In this document: piece by piece, positions 1 to 12,157 of the stretch
How the letters are laid out: each line of letters begins with the position of its first letter
Position numbering within the stretch: the stretch's first letter is position 1
NCBI GenBank assembly: GCA_009792885.1
Contig: WMCF01000035.1
Location: 3,271,917 to 3,335,916 of the forward strand
Origin: Eremophila alpestris peregrina
Lineage: Eukaryota > Chordata > Aves > Passeriformes > Alaudidae
DNA: 64,000 nucleotides
Direction: 5' to 3'
Position numbers and translations under genes: made by a program
The notes under the pieces: model-generated
What the model saw: only the letters and a program-made list of their open reading frames with translations
Databases searched by the model: none
What the model was told of the DNA's origin: nothing

Positions 1-3000
1 GTCAGCTGATACCCTTTAACTCACTCTCCTCTGCAGGCAGGTGTGAATGGGTGTTTTTGCTGAGAGGTGGGTAGGCAGTACCACACAGGGAAGAGAATGC
101 TGTGAGCAGCAGGGAAGTGTCAGCCTGCCCATTGCTCTTTCTCCTGAAGAGCTTGGGGCAATAGCTCTGCATTCCAGTCACCATCACTAAACCCAACTTG
201 CAGCTGCATTTTGTTTTCATTGGCTGAAAGAGGCCACCTCCGAGGGTCCTGATCTCAGCTCTAAAGAATTGTTTTGCTTTAGAGGCCAGGTAGGCCTCCA
301 GGAATTGCAGACTAGTTCAACAGGTGAATGAGGATTGACCAGAGAGTGCTATTGCAAAGCCTATTACAGTTTGTATGTGCCCAAACCTTTGGAGGTCTGG
401 AGACCCTACAGAGTTCCAGTACTCCCAGGATACAGTCAGGACACCCTACACTTGGGTTTTTCATGCTATCCCTAGGATTGTCCCTCTTCCTGAAGTGAAC
501 TTCCTGTTAGTGGGTCATCTCAGAGCTTTGGGGTAATTTGGAAGTCATTTCTGCAACTCAGTGCTACTGCTGCCTTTGAAAGAATAGTGTTGCATCTCTA
601 AAGTGAGTTTTAAAACATCTTAAAATGTGGTCTATGAGGATATTTTCTTGTCTGCCCACAAGAGGAGTATCCCTGATGCTGAAGTCCTCTAACAAGTGCA
701 TGCACGTGAAGTATACACTTGTGTGTTTATTAATGTGCCTGATAATGATGGGCAGTAGCATGTCATACACAAATAAAATAATATAAAAGTGGAAATCCAG
801 AATTATCTTCAGAAGCTTTCACAGAACAATTGTTATTGCCAGAATGGCAATCAGAATGTGAATTTTGTCAGCCTGCAAACAAAAATGAGCTTAATTCTTG
901 CTACATAGAATGCACTTGGACCCTGAGAAAATAATCCCTTCATTCCAAAGCCTTCAGGAATTCAAATATTGTGGGTTTAGGGTGGAAGTGTTCCTCCTTT
1001 CTCAGTCTGCCGAAGCACTTAGCTTCTTGGTGTCCTTGGAGTCTTGGTGACATAAAACTATGCTTTTTGGCATGAAGGATTTGAAGTGTCCTTCAAGCAG
1101 CCAGAACAGGGGACTCAGCAAGTTTGCTGTGTTGTTTTGATAGTTATAAGCATTTATTTAGTTTATAAGCTTATCTGTCTGGTGATAGTGCTTTAAAATA
1201 GGGTTGCAAAGACACGTTGCTTAATGATATGCCCAATTGAACAGTACCTAGTGCTGCAAAACGTGCTTCCCGAGGCTGAGCAAGGATAAAAAACACAAAT
1301 AGTTGTGCATAACTTAGTTTTCCAGTGGAAGTTCAGGTTGTGCCTCTTACATAAGGGGCATTGATTTTCAAATGGGATGGCTAGCACCTGCTCAAGGTGC
1401 TAAAAAAACCTGACTAGGAATAACTATGGAAACAAAATGTCTCCAACCAGATGTTGCTAGTGTTCAATTCACATTGCTGTCTGTACTAGATGTTTTAAAT
1501 GACTGTGGATTCCTTAAGGTAAAGTGCTACAGCTGCAATGTTTTCTTAAAAAAATAGTTTGGTTCCAGAATAATCCATATGCAACTGTCTCCAGCAAAAT
1601 TTTTATTTAACCAAATGTTTCTGCTTCCTACTATAAATATCAAAGCAAGTATTTCTCTCAGCTTTGGGATTTTTTCAGATGTCAAGTATGTGTTCTGGTT
1701 ATTGTGACTTATGCCTTGAATTAAAATTAGTGTCATATTTCATTACCTGGAAGCATTGTCATGGAGAAAGTTTGCACTGGATTGCTATGTTCCCTACATC
1801 TTCCTCACTTCTCTTTAGGAAATACATTTTTATTGGTGATGATGGAGACAAGTAAGTGAAAAAAACCCAATAAACAACAACTGCCTTTAGGAGCTAAAAG
1901 TGCCTCTACTCTTTCATCTCCCTTCACCTGTTATGCATAATATTTTTTATTTTCCCCGTTTTCCACTCACTGTCTTCACCTTTGCTACAAATCCAAAGTT
2001 AGAGAAAAAAACACCATGATATGCAGAGAAATATGTTACACAGAGTGATTTCCCTTCTGGGGAATAATCAGATGTGCTGGTGGGAGCTAGCAGAGTGTTG
2101 ATCCTGATAGCACTTTGCCATCCATCATATCCTTGATCACGTTGTTGGGCTTCTCTGAGCACATAAGGCCTGGGTAACGATGCCACAGGACTCGATGCTT
2201 TCTGTGTCTTGGTTCAGAATTCATTGCTACTTGTTGTTCCTAATGAATTGTTGCTGACTTGACAGAAGTCAGTGGTGTTTGTTCAGTTACATGTGCATTG
2301 TTACCAGTTGCACAGATGTCATTCACTCCAACAGTAGCCTAATTTGCATTCTCAGGGCACAGTCCAAGAGCTAAATCAACGTGTGAGACTGAAATACTCC
2401 CTTACTGCTTGTAATTGTTACTCCAAGCCAATATGAGACCTACAGACAAGACACAAAAGACAATCTCTGGTACTAATTCATTTAGAAGATGATTCTTAAT
2501 ATAGGTCTGTTGATGCAGATCATATTTTCCTTCTGAAAATAATTTAAATCAACTGTACTTCTTTGAGGCAAATAATTATCTGAAATTCATTCTGCGGTAC
2601 CACGTACATAACTTATTTGGTAAGTCATAGAAAAAAGCTGGCAGGCAAGATACAGTGAAAATCCTCAGAGTCTGCCAAAATATGGGTTTGGTGATGTTAA
2701 TATGTAGAATTTTCTAGCATGAAAAATGAAGTGAAGAATGATTGTGGTGAGCAATGATCTCCTCATTACCTCAAAAATATCTATTTGTCATCACAGTAAG
2801 TTGGGAATGAATCTTACAAATCTCTGTCCACTGACCTGAGGACCTGTGAGTGTTGATTGAACCTCAGAAGGTGGGTTTGCCAAAACCTCAGCTGGTAAAC
2901 ATTGATCCTGTTCCCTATGGGCCAATGAAGTTGCATTTATTTACATCAGTTAACCATCTGGGCTTGTACTTTAGGAACTGCATTTGATTTTCAAGGATCT

Positions 3001-4741
3001 GGAATTCACTCCGTCTCTGTATTTCTTTTAACTTTATACTGAAGGAATTTAAGTAATCCTTTTTTCTCCATTCAAGCTCCCCTCTCAGTTTCCCCATTCC
3101 TGCCTTTTTTTCTCATTCCCACAGCTAGCTTTTTTGTTTGCAGGTTTGGTTTCTCCTCCCTCTAGTTCTGATAGAAACTGCACTTACTTTTCGCAACTAA
3201 GTGAGCCAGGATGCATTCTGTTATTTGGAGGTGCAAGAGTTAGTCACTTGCTGCCTCTTTCATTTTAAATCCAAATTCTGGCTGCTAATGATTATATTTA
3301 TAATCAGCAGTGAGGACACCTGCTCTTGACATGTGAGAACATTCTGGTGACATAACCAGCTACCAATAATAGAAACAGCAGTTTGGGCCTTCATTATAAG
3401 CAGTGTGATGCTTCCACTGCATTGCCAAGCCAAACATCATAATTCCACCCACTGAGAAATCATTATTCCCCAGAGCAAGCACGTAAGTGACAGGGGGAGA
3501 AAGATTTCTGTTGCTTTGGGAACTTCATGACTTCTGAATATCCCTAAGTAGTAAGCTTGGCTTTGGTGTATTGATACTTTTCTGTATTGATGTTCAGATC
3601 CAAGACTAATGAGAAGAATTTTAGTGTGATCTTCCTTGGTTAAAACAGAGTACTTCATAACCTAAAAGTGTCAGAGTTGAATAAATAACAGGAATGGCAA
3701 CAGAACTAGGTTCCATTCTGTTAATTATTGGAATACTTTGGGCATGACTTTATTTTTATTCAGTGACAGCAGTGAGATTGTTGACTTACACTGAAACCAC
3801 CATTGCAATTGATATTCCTATAAAGGCCTCTGTGCCAAATTGACCCTTGCAGGCCCTGCAGTCATTCAGCAATGTGTGCTGAGAGATATCAGGTGTGTGC
3901 AGGGTATTGCATTCCTAACACAAACAGTGCTTTGCTGTCCTGAAATCTGTACCGAGACATCCAAATGTGCTGGTTTGTTATCTGGGGCTAACCTGATGCT
4001 ACCAATGGCTGTGTCACCTCTGTACATCTACACCCTGACTGGAGATAGTTCCTGATAAAGCTATGAAGCAATCAGTGAATTTTTTCTCCCCCCTTTTTTG
4101 CTCTGCTGCTATTTTTATATCCATTAAGACCTGTCTGATTTCAGAAGATCTTCATTAAGATCAAACATCCAGTTTTCTCTCTTTGAATAGCAACAGTGAA
4201 AGCAATCTTCCAAGCTGCCATCATGGCTTGTCAAAAATTGTTTGTCTGAGTTACATTTGGGTTATAAAATGGATAAATCTCACTAGAATTGGCCCTGTCC
4301 TGCAGCAGATCAGCCCTTGGGCAGATCTGTTTTCTACATAAAAATATCAGTTACTATGTTGCTTTCTGCAGGCATGATTTTCTCACCTAGATGTTATAGT
4401 TTCACAACTAAATGCATTTCCAGTTTTTTGGAAAGTATACAACATCCTGAACACTCTTGATTTATATACCAGGTGGCAGATACAGAAAGTTTCTGCATTC
4501 CACAGCAGGGGAGAATGCAAGAAATGGGGTTACTAGTGCATAAGATGGAAAGAGTCTGAGAAGTGTATTCTTTGAAAAGATCCCCGAGTTCCTTTCCTCT
4601 CTTCTGCTATTGCAAATTTGCTAATTTTAATTTGTTATTCAGGATCTCTCAGCAATGTTTCAAGTGAGTAAAATCCTCTGGACTGTACATAAATGATGTT
4701 CTCTCCATGTCTTTGCTATTTTGTTGTTGCTATCACTGTAT
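1..4741. other. Unique AT-rich sequence, no gene recognised
   Basis: No open frame here exceeds about 80 codons, and none resembles a protein family I know. Stops are frequent in all frames and CpGs are rare, as in intronic or intergenic bird DNA. I saw no recognisable transposon end. The only structure worth naming is an interrupted inverted repeat at 3282-3310. Old, highly diverged repeats could be present below the level visible by eye. Confidence 0.6.
3282..3310. repeat. Interrupted inverted repeat
   Basis: GATTATA at 3290-3296 pairs with TATAATC at 3299-3305 across a two-base spacer. The flanking CTGCT (3282-3286) pairs with AGCAG (3306-3310) after a three-base bulge. This gives 12 paired positions. 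The two-base loop favours a cruciform or dyad protein-binding site over an RNA hairpin. The inner arms are AT-rich, so chance is a real possibility. Confidence 0.4.
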
Positions 4742-4755
4742 GTTACCATGGCAAT
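4742..4755. promoter_or_regulatory. RFX-type X-box (GTTACCATGGCAAT)
   Basis: The 14-mer differs from an ideal RFX X-box palindrome (GTTRCC-ATGG-YAAC style) only at the last base. RFX-family winged-helix factors bind such sites in enhancers and promoters, including those of ciliary and neural genes. Only the motif match is seen here; occupancy and function are inferred. No exon or promoter is recognisable nearby. Confidence 0.35.
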
Positions 4756-6911
4756 ATTTTTGTGCTGTGACTAGTTAAGTGCGGCTAACAAAGAGGGGGG
4801 AGAATAAGATCGATTTATTATGCTTTTGACACAGTGTGCTGAACTTATGAATATGTTGGGTATTTGTTCCCTTTGAAAAGAAGAAATATGACAGGATTAT
4901 GTAAGTTTTAAGAGTTTCTTTAAGTAGGCAGCTGCTGGCACCAAAGCCAAGCTTAGTTCCTTATGGAATGAACACTGGTGTGAGCCTCAAATGCATGTCC
5001 TTTGTCATCATTGAAATCAGATACTGTTCATACAGAGATAAATATATGCAGGGCAAGTAAATGGTGAATCCAAAATAATTTTCTGTCTCACATGATTGTC
5101 CTTCTGTGCTCTTGCCACCTTTCATCTAGCTGTAAACACTGTCGTTCTCTAAAGCAGGCCTTTGCTGAGATGAATCACATAACTCTGAGAAACATTGGAA
5201 AGCAGTAAAGAAGATTTTGAGAGGTTCTCACACTTCTTTGCAGCAAACAGAACTGCTGATCGAAAGGTTTAGTCCTTCTAGTTTATATCTGTCACTGGAT
5301 TTCAGCTGGTGTCTATTCTATTTTCTCTCCCTCCTCTTCTGCTGAATGCAGAGGTTTATTCCGAGTGCAACAATTCAAGGTGGTATCTTTCTAAACCTAC
5401 TACCAGTAGGAAATGAAACGAACTTTTTCTCAAAAGATACAGTTCAACCTGCTTACCCCATATCTGAATTTGATCAAAAAACATTAAAGGATGGGTGATA
5501 AATTTGCCTTTTTCAATGTTAGAAAGTGAAAAAAAAAAAGTAACATGCAATAGTCTGCATTGTAGCCTATTCACACTAAGATTCAGCTCTTAAGTGTCTT
5601 CAGTTAGTGGTCTAGCTACAGTAGCATGAAAAAAAATAGAGAAAATCTCTTGAACTTTCATAATGAAATTATCATAGCAGATTTCTGTCAGAAACCATTT
5701 AATAACTGCTGCACAGCATTATTTTTGTACCCTAATCCAGAACTCTTTCTCATCCCTTTATGACAGATCCTTTTCCATAGGTACACACTATGAACGGGAC
5801 TAGAATGTCACTGGTTTTCAGACCAGATCTCAATGTTATTTATATATTAAATCAGAACTACTACTAACTTCTGAACCAGTATACTAACTTCAAAGGGGTT
5901 CTTACATGTCAGAGTTAGCATGTGCACTGGTGTTGACAAAAAGCAAATCAGCATTTTGGTTAGGGATTCTGCCTACCTACCAATGATTTTACTTCTGTAT
6001 CATTTGTGTGAAAAATAACAGGGGTCTTAAACACCCGCATAAAGCTGTATGAAATTTACTTGGCTGAAATCAGGAGGTGTAAATAGGACCTATATTTAAA
6101 TACAGCTTCACATGGAGAGCCCTCTTATTTCTCTTAGTGGATAGGAAAAATCATCTCATCCAAAGCCCACTATTGCAATATTTTCTAGAAAGATCCAACA
6201 CAAGATATTTTGGGATGTCTTTGTTTCAAGTGAATGGAATGTGGAGGATGGCAGCACTACTGGTAAAATATTCAAGAAATATGCAAAAACATGCTGTGGT
6301 CAGAACAGAAGTCATCAGAAAGCAGCAGCATAGCAAGGGGAGAAAGAGATATTGTTAGAGACAGGTCAAACTTCTCTGAGGAAAAATAACCTTTGAAAAT
6401 GAAAACTTTGGCATGATACAGGAACCTGGTCTAGAATGGTCTCTCAGTATCTCAGCACTTCATTCCTTCTCCATTGTATTCTGTAAATAGCTTGGTGTTT
6501 ATAGTAAAATATTCCATGGCACACAACTGTCATAATTTTGCCAGTAGTTTCATTTGACTGGTAGTTTCTTTTTGCTCCATTATTATTATTTGACAAAAAG
6601 TTCTTTGGCAGTACAACTTCTGGTTTTCAGTAAAATGCCACCAAACTTTTTAGTTCTTTAGATTTGTTTTCTGTTACCTGTTCATTCCCTTAAGGCTTTG
6701 TCTCACTATGAAACAGAGCACACTTTGTCAGCTTTCTCTGTGTGTTTGTAGGTGTTTCTAAATTACCTGTTCTGGTTTGAAACTGGTTGTAGTTTTCCAA
6801 GTGCAAATTCATTCCAAGAAGAGATATAAATTAAAACCATTTTGCTAGGGTAATGAAATAAAGAAATGGCAATGTCAACAGTTTGTTGTGTAAAAATTAC
6901 CTGAATTATAA
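4756..6911. other. Unique AT-rich sequence, no gene recognised
   Basis: No open frame beyond about 73 codons and no transposon ends were recognised. There is an 11-base A run near 5529. Nothing in this stretch supports a coding, RNA or mobile-element call. Confidence 0.6.
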
Positions 6912-7360
6912 TCAAGCTGGAATATGCAACAAATTTCTAGAGCTGGACACATGGAATGATTTCCTTGTGGTCAGTTTAACAGACCAGTAAAGGGTGTCCT
7001 GAGCATGACAGCATATTGCAGTTGGTAAATGCCAGAGCAGTTCCTCCCAGCACCACCTCTCTACCCTCTCATGCACAGAACAGGGACTGACCTGACAGAT
7101 TTTTCCTGAGAGTTGAGCAAGCTTCAGCTGCTGGAACAGCCCTTTAAGGCCAGGAAAATGGTAGCCCTGATACTGCTGCCCCTTTGATGGGCTCTTCTCA
7201 GCAACTGGGTAGGTCAAGGTGGGAAACAAAGTTTGGAGCTCCTCTGTGAGTCTTTTGATGATCCCAGCTTTCCCTGAGAAGGGAGCACATAGCACACTGC
7301 ACATAGCAATGATGCCTTTGTATTTGCTAGTTAGACTCAGAAGCTGCATTTTTGTAGATC
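6912..7360 (-). CDS. Candidate exon, weakly guanylate-kinase-like (unproven)
   Basis: The minus strand is open for 145 codons from the ATG at 7349 to 6912. A strong acceptor (CCCTTCTCAG, AG at 7275-7274) and a good donor (CAG|GTCAGT, GT at 7091-7090) would define an exon of 182 bp at 7273-7092. A weaker acceptor near 7361 would give a longer exon. The predicted peptide contains SGK, then IIKRLTEEL, LF, and after 20 residues YHF, then FQQL. Guanylate-kinase-like domains show a comparable order and spacing: P-loop GK, KRL.EE, LF, ...YHF, F.QL. The P-loop here is degenerate (APFSGKAG) and the TTR nucleotide-binding motif is missing. An active enzyme is therefore not indicated, and the exon could belong to a pseudo-kinase scaffold domain or a pseudogene. 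No partner exons were found upstream or downstream. The resemblance was judged by eye and may be chance. Confidence 0.2.
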
Positions 7361-8025
7361 TGTGGAGTCATTCAATTTGTAATAAATAAGTTCAGCTCCC
7401 AGTTACCCAGAAGACTGTTTGTTTTTATTTACCTACATCATTTTCATTGTGCTGCAGGGTATATTTTGCAAATTATGTCACTTCCAGTTACCCTCTTGAG
7501 TCTGAGTGATGTTAGAGCACTGACCTGAGATGGAAAGTCAAATACTAAAAAGCAAAATAACATTTGGTTTGTCACTGCAAGACTCAAAAAAGATATTTGC
7601 AACTGTTCTGTTAGTGCTGAGCCCAGAGGGTTTTGGGGAAATGTGGGATCATGCCAAATATTAGGCAGAACTACAGAAAGCCTAACGATTGGTTGTTGTG
7701 TTTGGTTTGTTTTGTCACAGCTTTTCTAACATTCTTTCAAAAACTTGAATCTTTACTTTGTAAGGACCTAATGTTATTGAGTATCTCAGTGGAATTTTAA
7801 AAAGAAATAAATCTTAAGTTATTTTGTCTTTTTTTTTTCTTTCTCCTAAAGGCATATTTTTGCAGACTGTAGGGAAGCAGTTCATGACTAACTAGGGCAT
7901 CACATGCTCTAGGAAGTGCATGAGAACTGTAAATGTCCTTGTGGCTTAGCAGGTGATACCAGTAAAATGTTTTGCTTCTTTCCCCCCATTTCTTTCTAAG
8001 AGAAGAGCAAGGCACTGCTGAGCCT
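7361..8025. other. Unique sequence between the candidate exon and the LTR
   Basis: AT-rich DNA with a T-rich run near 7829-7843. No open frame of note was seen beyond the end of one that is antisense to the LTR. No repeat was recognised up to the LTR edge at 8026. Confidence 0.55.
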
Positions 8026-8579
8026 TGTGCTGGTTTTGGCTGGGATAGAGTTAATTTTCTTCACAGTGGCTGGTATGGGGCTGCTTTTTGAATTTGTGCT
8101 GATCACAGAACTGATAATACAGAGATGCTTTTTTTGTTGCTGAGCTGAGGCTTTTCTGCTTTTTGTACTGCCATGTTGGTGAGGAGACAGGGGGTGCATG
8201 GGAGGCTGGGAGGAGACACAGCTGGGACAGGTGACCCAAAGTGACCAAAGGGATAGTCCAGTCCATGTGACACCATGCTCTGTAGATAAAGTGGATGGAG
8301 AAAGGAGACAACATTTGGAGTTACTGTGTTTGTCCTCCCAAGTCACCACTGGATGTGATAGCGCCCTGCCCTCCCGGACATGGCTAACACCTGCCTGCCC
8401 ATGGGAAAGCAGAATTAATTCCTTGTGCTTTTCTTGTGCGTGCAGTTTTTGCTTTCCCATTAAATTGTCATTATCTCTATCCACAAGCTTTCACCCTTCC
8501 TGTCCTCTCCCCAGTCCTGCTGGTAAGGGAGTGTGTGGTGTGTCGTGCTTGGCTGCAGGTTGGTGTGAAGCCAAGACCA
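8026..8579 (+). mobile_element. Solo LTR of an avian endogenous retrovirus
   Basis: The element begins TGTGCTGGTTTTGGCTGGGA and ends ...CCAAGACCA, so it has the TG...CA termini of a retroviral LTR. I recognise the 5' half and the block around 8201-8250 (GGGAGGAGACACAGCTGGGA) from a very common bird LTR family, probably ERVL-like; the class is from memory. A degenerate TATA-like AGATAAAG sits near 8284. ATTAAA at 8460-8465 fits the family's polyadenylation signal, which places U3-R-U5 on the plus strand. No internal gag, pol or env sequence flanks it, so it is a solo LTR left by LTR-LTR recombination. The flanking bases (AGCCT before, TCCTA after) do not form a clear target-site duplication, which suggests some decay or a slightly misplaced edge. 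A long minus-strand open frame (7996-8484) is antisense to it and has no coding support. Confidence 0.85.
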
Positions 8580-11500
8580 TCCTACATTTTATACTCAGAT
8601 GGTAGTAAGTTGAAAACCATCCTGACCAAAATCTACACTAGAATTAGTGACACAACTGTAAGCAGATTTCAGCTCCTGCAGGGGTCTGCAAGAAAATTTT
8701 GCTTGCTGTGTAATTATGTGAGGTGTTTAATGTGTGAGGAGGTGTTTGGCCACTGCAGGAGATGAGCTTCTGGACCTGATGGACAGAGGGATAACTGCTG
8801 TGTGTGTACAGTGTAATAGCCTCCTGTGCAAGAACAAATTTGTTGTAGCCCATTTGTTCACTGATAGATTGTAAATTCCATAATCTCTGACTCACTTTAC
8901 TTCCTTAAAGAAGCAGATATAGGGTAAGCAGATGAATGATAAGGATCCCCACCAATCAGTCAGAACTTTTCAATCTACAAGTGCAGTGGAGTCATCACAC
9001 ACAAATAAAGACAGAGAAGTGTCTTCTACTGAACGATTTTGTAAATCATTGTGTAATAGGAGCAATGTAAAGCTGACAATGCCATAAGGCACAGAATCAA
9101 TGCATCAGCAGCCATTGCAGAGACTGGAGAGGAAAAAGCTGTATGTTTTTAATTTGAGGACTAAAGGCTACATGCTTTACAAAGGGAAGGGGAGATCAAA
9201 GAAGGCTATGTCAGGTGGGCCCAGAGAGACTTTTAAGTTGTAGCAGGGACTGGAGTAATTTGTGAGATGCTTTTGATTTCCTGTGCTACTAGTGGAAGAG
9301 AGTTTTTGAATTTGCTTTTCAGAATTGTTGAACAAGTAACTGATAGTTATGTGGTGAAAAAGAGATGCTGGATAAGTGGCTAATTTTTACAGGATTTCTT
9401 TAAGCTCTTGCATGAATCTCAAGGTTTGTGAATATATTTCAGATGTATGTGCAAAGTGCTTCAGGATTCTTTGAGATGAAAAACCACCTTCGTGGTTAAT
9501 TAGATATTAATTGTTGCACTTCATGGATTTAATTTTTGACCAATGGGCTTGTTACAGTTCATAATGTAACCACTTTTGGGTTTCTCTCCAAGATTTAAGA
9601 GTACAGCAGTCATATGTTGTGTTTTTCATTTGAGGGTAGATAAAAAAGACATCTGTTTTCATCTTGATTTACTTTTTAAACATGTGTTTAGTAGTTTAAA
9701 AAAATAAAGTGTTATATACATATAGAATTTAAAGTAATCTATATAATGAATATATTTCCTGCAAGCTATTAAAAGAATTTTTGTTTGAAAATAGGAAGAG
9801 CAACCTAGATATTCTGCCAAAATTATTTTCTGGAATTAGTTTGTTGAAATATTAAGCCAGCTGTTGATAGAGACACTGCCTTCCCCATGTGTGTGAATAT
9901 TTTAGTGTTCTGGGTTTTTCTCAGGTAGTTTATAATTAATTCATTGAGAAATTAAGATCCAGTTGGGAAAATAGAAAAATCAAGAACTATTCCCCTGCAT
10001 CTTCCAATCTGTGTCCTAAAGTCTTGGGAGAATGAAGTAATATGTTTAAATCACTAAATGCAGAAAAATACCCACGTTACTTAAATTGCATTTACACTGA
10101 AAATTAGTTTATTAATATTTCCAGTTTCTAAGGAACCAGATATATTTAAACCAACTTTATTTAACAAATAAAATTTCAAATTGCTTTTTTTTTAATCTTA
10201 AGCAGATTCCACTTTCTATCCCAATATTATTGGTTATATATAAACTTAAAAAATCCCATCCTTATCCAGACTTGAAAAGTTATTTTCTTATGTATTTTCT
10301 ATGATAATATAGCTAACATTAGATATGAAGTTGTCATGTAAAACCACTGAGTTAAATACAGTGTATACATTCAATGCAGCAGAGGAAAATATCAAATTAT
10401 AGCCAAAAACAGTCAGCTTTTCTTTTGGAAAAGTTATTAAAAATGTACAAATAAAAAACAAATTAAAGTTATTTACATAGATTAAATGTTTTGTTATTAC
10501 TAGAATTACAGTAATTTTTGTGGCTGGAATTTCAGTCATTGCTGTAGATGAGTCAGCAGCCACTTTGGTTTCGTACAAGAAAATTTCCAGGTCTATCTGA
10601 TAGAGTAAATATGTAGGGGAAAACACTTCAACTTGTCATATTTCTATATAAAATATTCTGATAAACAGCTGATATGGAATTATTGGAACCATTGCTACCT
10701 GTAAAAAACTGTGTTTTGAAGGCAAGTTCATTAAGAAATCATCTGTGGTCTTGGAAAGTTACAGCTCTGTTTATGTAAACACCATGTAGGAAAAAAGTAA
10801 TCTCTCTAGGCCTGCCAAGAATGCACAACCCACTGCTCTGAAGAGAATAGCTGCTAGGAGGATCGATGTAAATGGAGTTTCTTTTCTCAGTAGAAAACTC
10901 CTGAACAGAGTTCAGCCTAAGTTCAAAGATCTTGTTGTGTGGAAATACAATATGGTTACACTGTGCTGCTCTTGGAGGTTATAGATTCATCACCTTGGGT
11001 GGAAAATGCATAAATACTTGGCTGACAGGCATAAAAACATGTTGGCTTGACTCCTTTTATGTGGTTTTCAGGATTTCTGTATTTCCTCACTCAGGGCTGA
11101 GCCTGAGCACTCCTGGTTATGGCATCTCCACCTCTGCATTTCTCTTTTATGATTTTGCTGGAAATAGATAATGAATGAAATCCATTTAAAGAGAATGGGT
11201 TGTTTAGTTAGGTATTAAAATAAGCTTAGATTAGAATACAAGACATTACTTTTTTCTGATTCAGACAAGTTCTCTTTGATACATTAAGCCTTTTTTTCTC
11301 AGCATAGTCCACAGCTATTTCCAGTGAAGGTAATGAGCTGGACCAGCATGGCACTGATGCCAAATTTTCATGAGCAATATCAGATGCACAGATAGATGTG
11401 TAATAAAAGATTCTGGCTGAAACCATCAATAAACCCAAATTATATAGATTTTGATTTCAATTTCTGTGGGAATGTTTATGTATCCATACAGCCTGTGTAT

Positions 11501-11844
11501 GGCTGCCAATGATCCACTGCTAGTTTTTAACCCCATTGTCTGCTTTCAAATCTAATCTGAAACATGAAAAAGAATCTCTAAGACGAATAAATTGCTAGGA
11601 GTCCTGAAATTTGGGGCCCAGAAAGGGCAGAGATAGTTCAAGTGCTCCAGGTAAAGCCCAGGTGGGCTGAGCAAACCTAGAGAGGCAGATGACCCCCGAC
11701 AATGCCCCAGGAGTAGATGGGAGAGCTGAAGTTCATATCCCTGCGAGTGTGCACATCCACCAGCACACTGCTGTCTGCACTGCAGCCTTTCATGGGCTTA
11801 AGTGCTCAACCAGACACTCCTCTGGCAAGTCAAATACATTTTCA
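8580..11844. other. Unique AT-rich sequence, no gene recognised
   Basis: The 9.6-10.7 kb part is strongly AT-rich with many short A/T runs. A 112-codon minus-strand open frame at 10288-10626 has hydrophobic composition typical of translated AT-rich DNA and no recognisable motif. A less AT-rich patch at about 11600-11845 leads into the CR1 tail; I could not assign it to a repeat. Confidence 0.55.
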
Positions 11845-11905
11845 GAAAGGCTGGACTCCATGATCTTGGAGGTCTTTTCTAATGTTTCTATGGTTGACAT
11901 GGTTC
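11845..11905 (+). mobile_element. CR1 LINE 3'-end scrap
   Basis: The segment containing GGCTGGACTCCATGATCTTG, GAGGTCTTTTCTAA and TTCTATGG follows the conserved 3' end of bird CR1 elements. There the sense strand reads roughly 'ggctggactagatgatct...gaggtc.cttccaac...ttctatg'. Only about 60 bp is recognisable. Bird CR1 copies are usually 5'-truncated because reverse transcription starts at the 3' end, so a short tail is expected. The orientation is plus. The sequence 5' of 11845 may be a more diverged part of the same copy. Confidence 0.6.
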
Positions 11906-12130
11906 CATGAGCATTCCTGTTCAGAGGGCATCTTTGCATCTGCTTTCTAAGATACCATTTTTCTGCATGCATCTGCCATTGAAGGACTTGTAAAACTTGG
12001 TTTGAAAATGTGAGCAGGAGAGTTCAATCACTCTGGGGAAATGCTGCAAATTTCTGGAATTCAAACTATAATTTTAATGTTTGATATGACATTGGATGAA
12101 AGGATGTTTCTGGCTAATATATTTGATTGT

Positions 12131-12157
12131 ATAATTACTGATGATCTGATTCCCATT
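12131..12157 (+). repeat. 27-bp duplicated word, copy 1
   Basis: This exact 27-base sequence (begins ATAATTACTGATGATC, ends TTCCCATT) recurs at 13547-13573. Within copy 1 the inner 17-mer (GATGATCTGATTCCCATT-like) is immediately followed by a near-identical second unit at 12161-12177 (GATGATCTGATTCTCATT). The locus is therefore a local tandem pair plus a distant copy. The origin is unknown. Confidence 0.9.

Noticed and set aside
1193..1387. Minus-strand peptide with CPLCKRHNLNFH resembling a zinc finger
   Set aside because: Only one cysteine pair with no second ligand pair at zinc-finger spacing; probably chance.
7996..8484. 162-codon minus-strand open frame
   Set aside because: It lies antisense to the solo LTR; the LTR sequence itself explains the openness.
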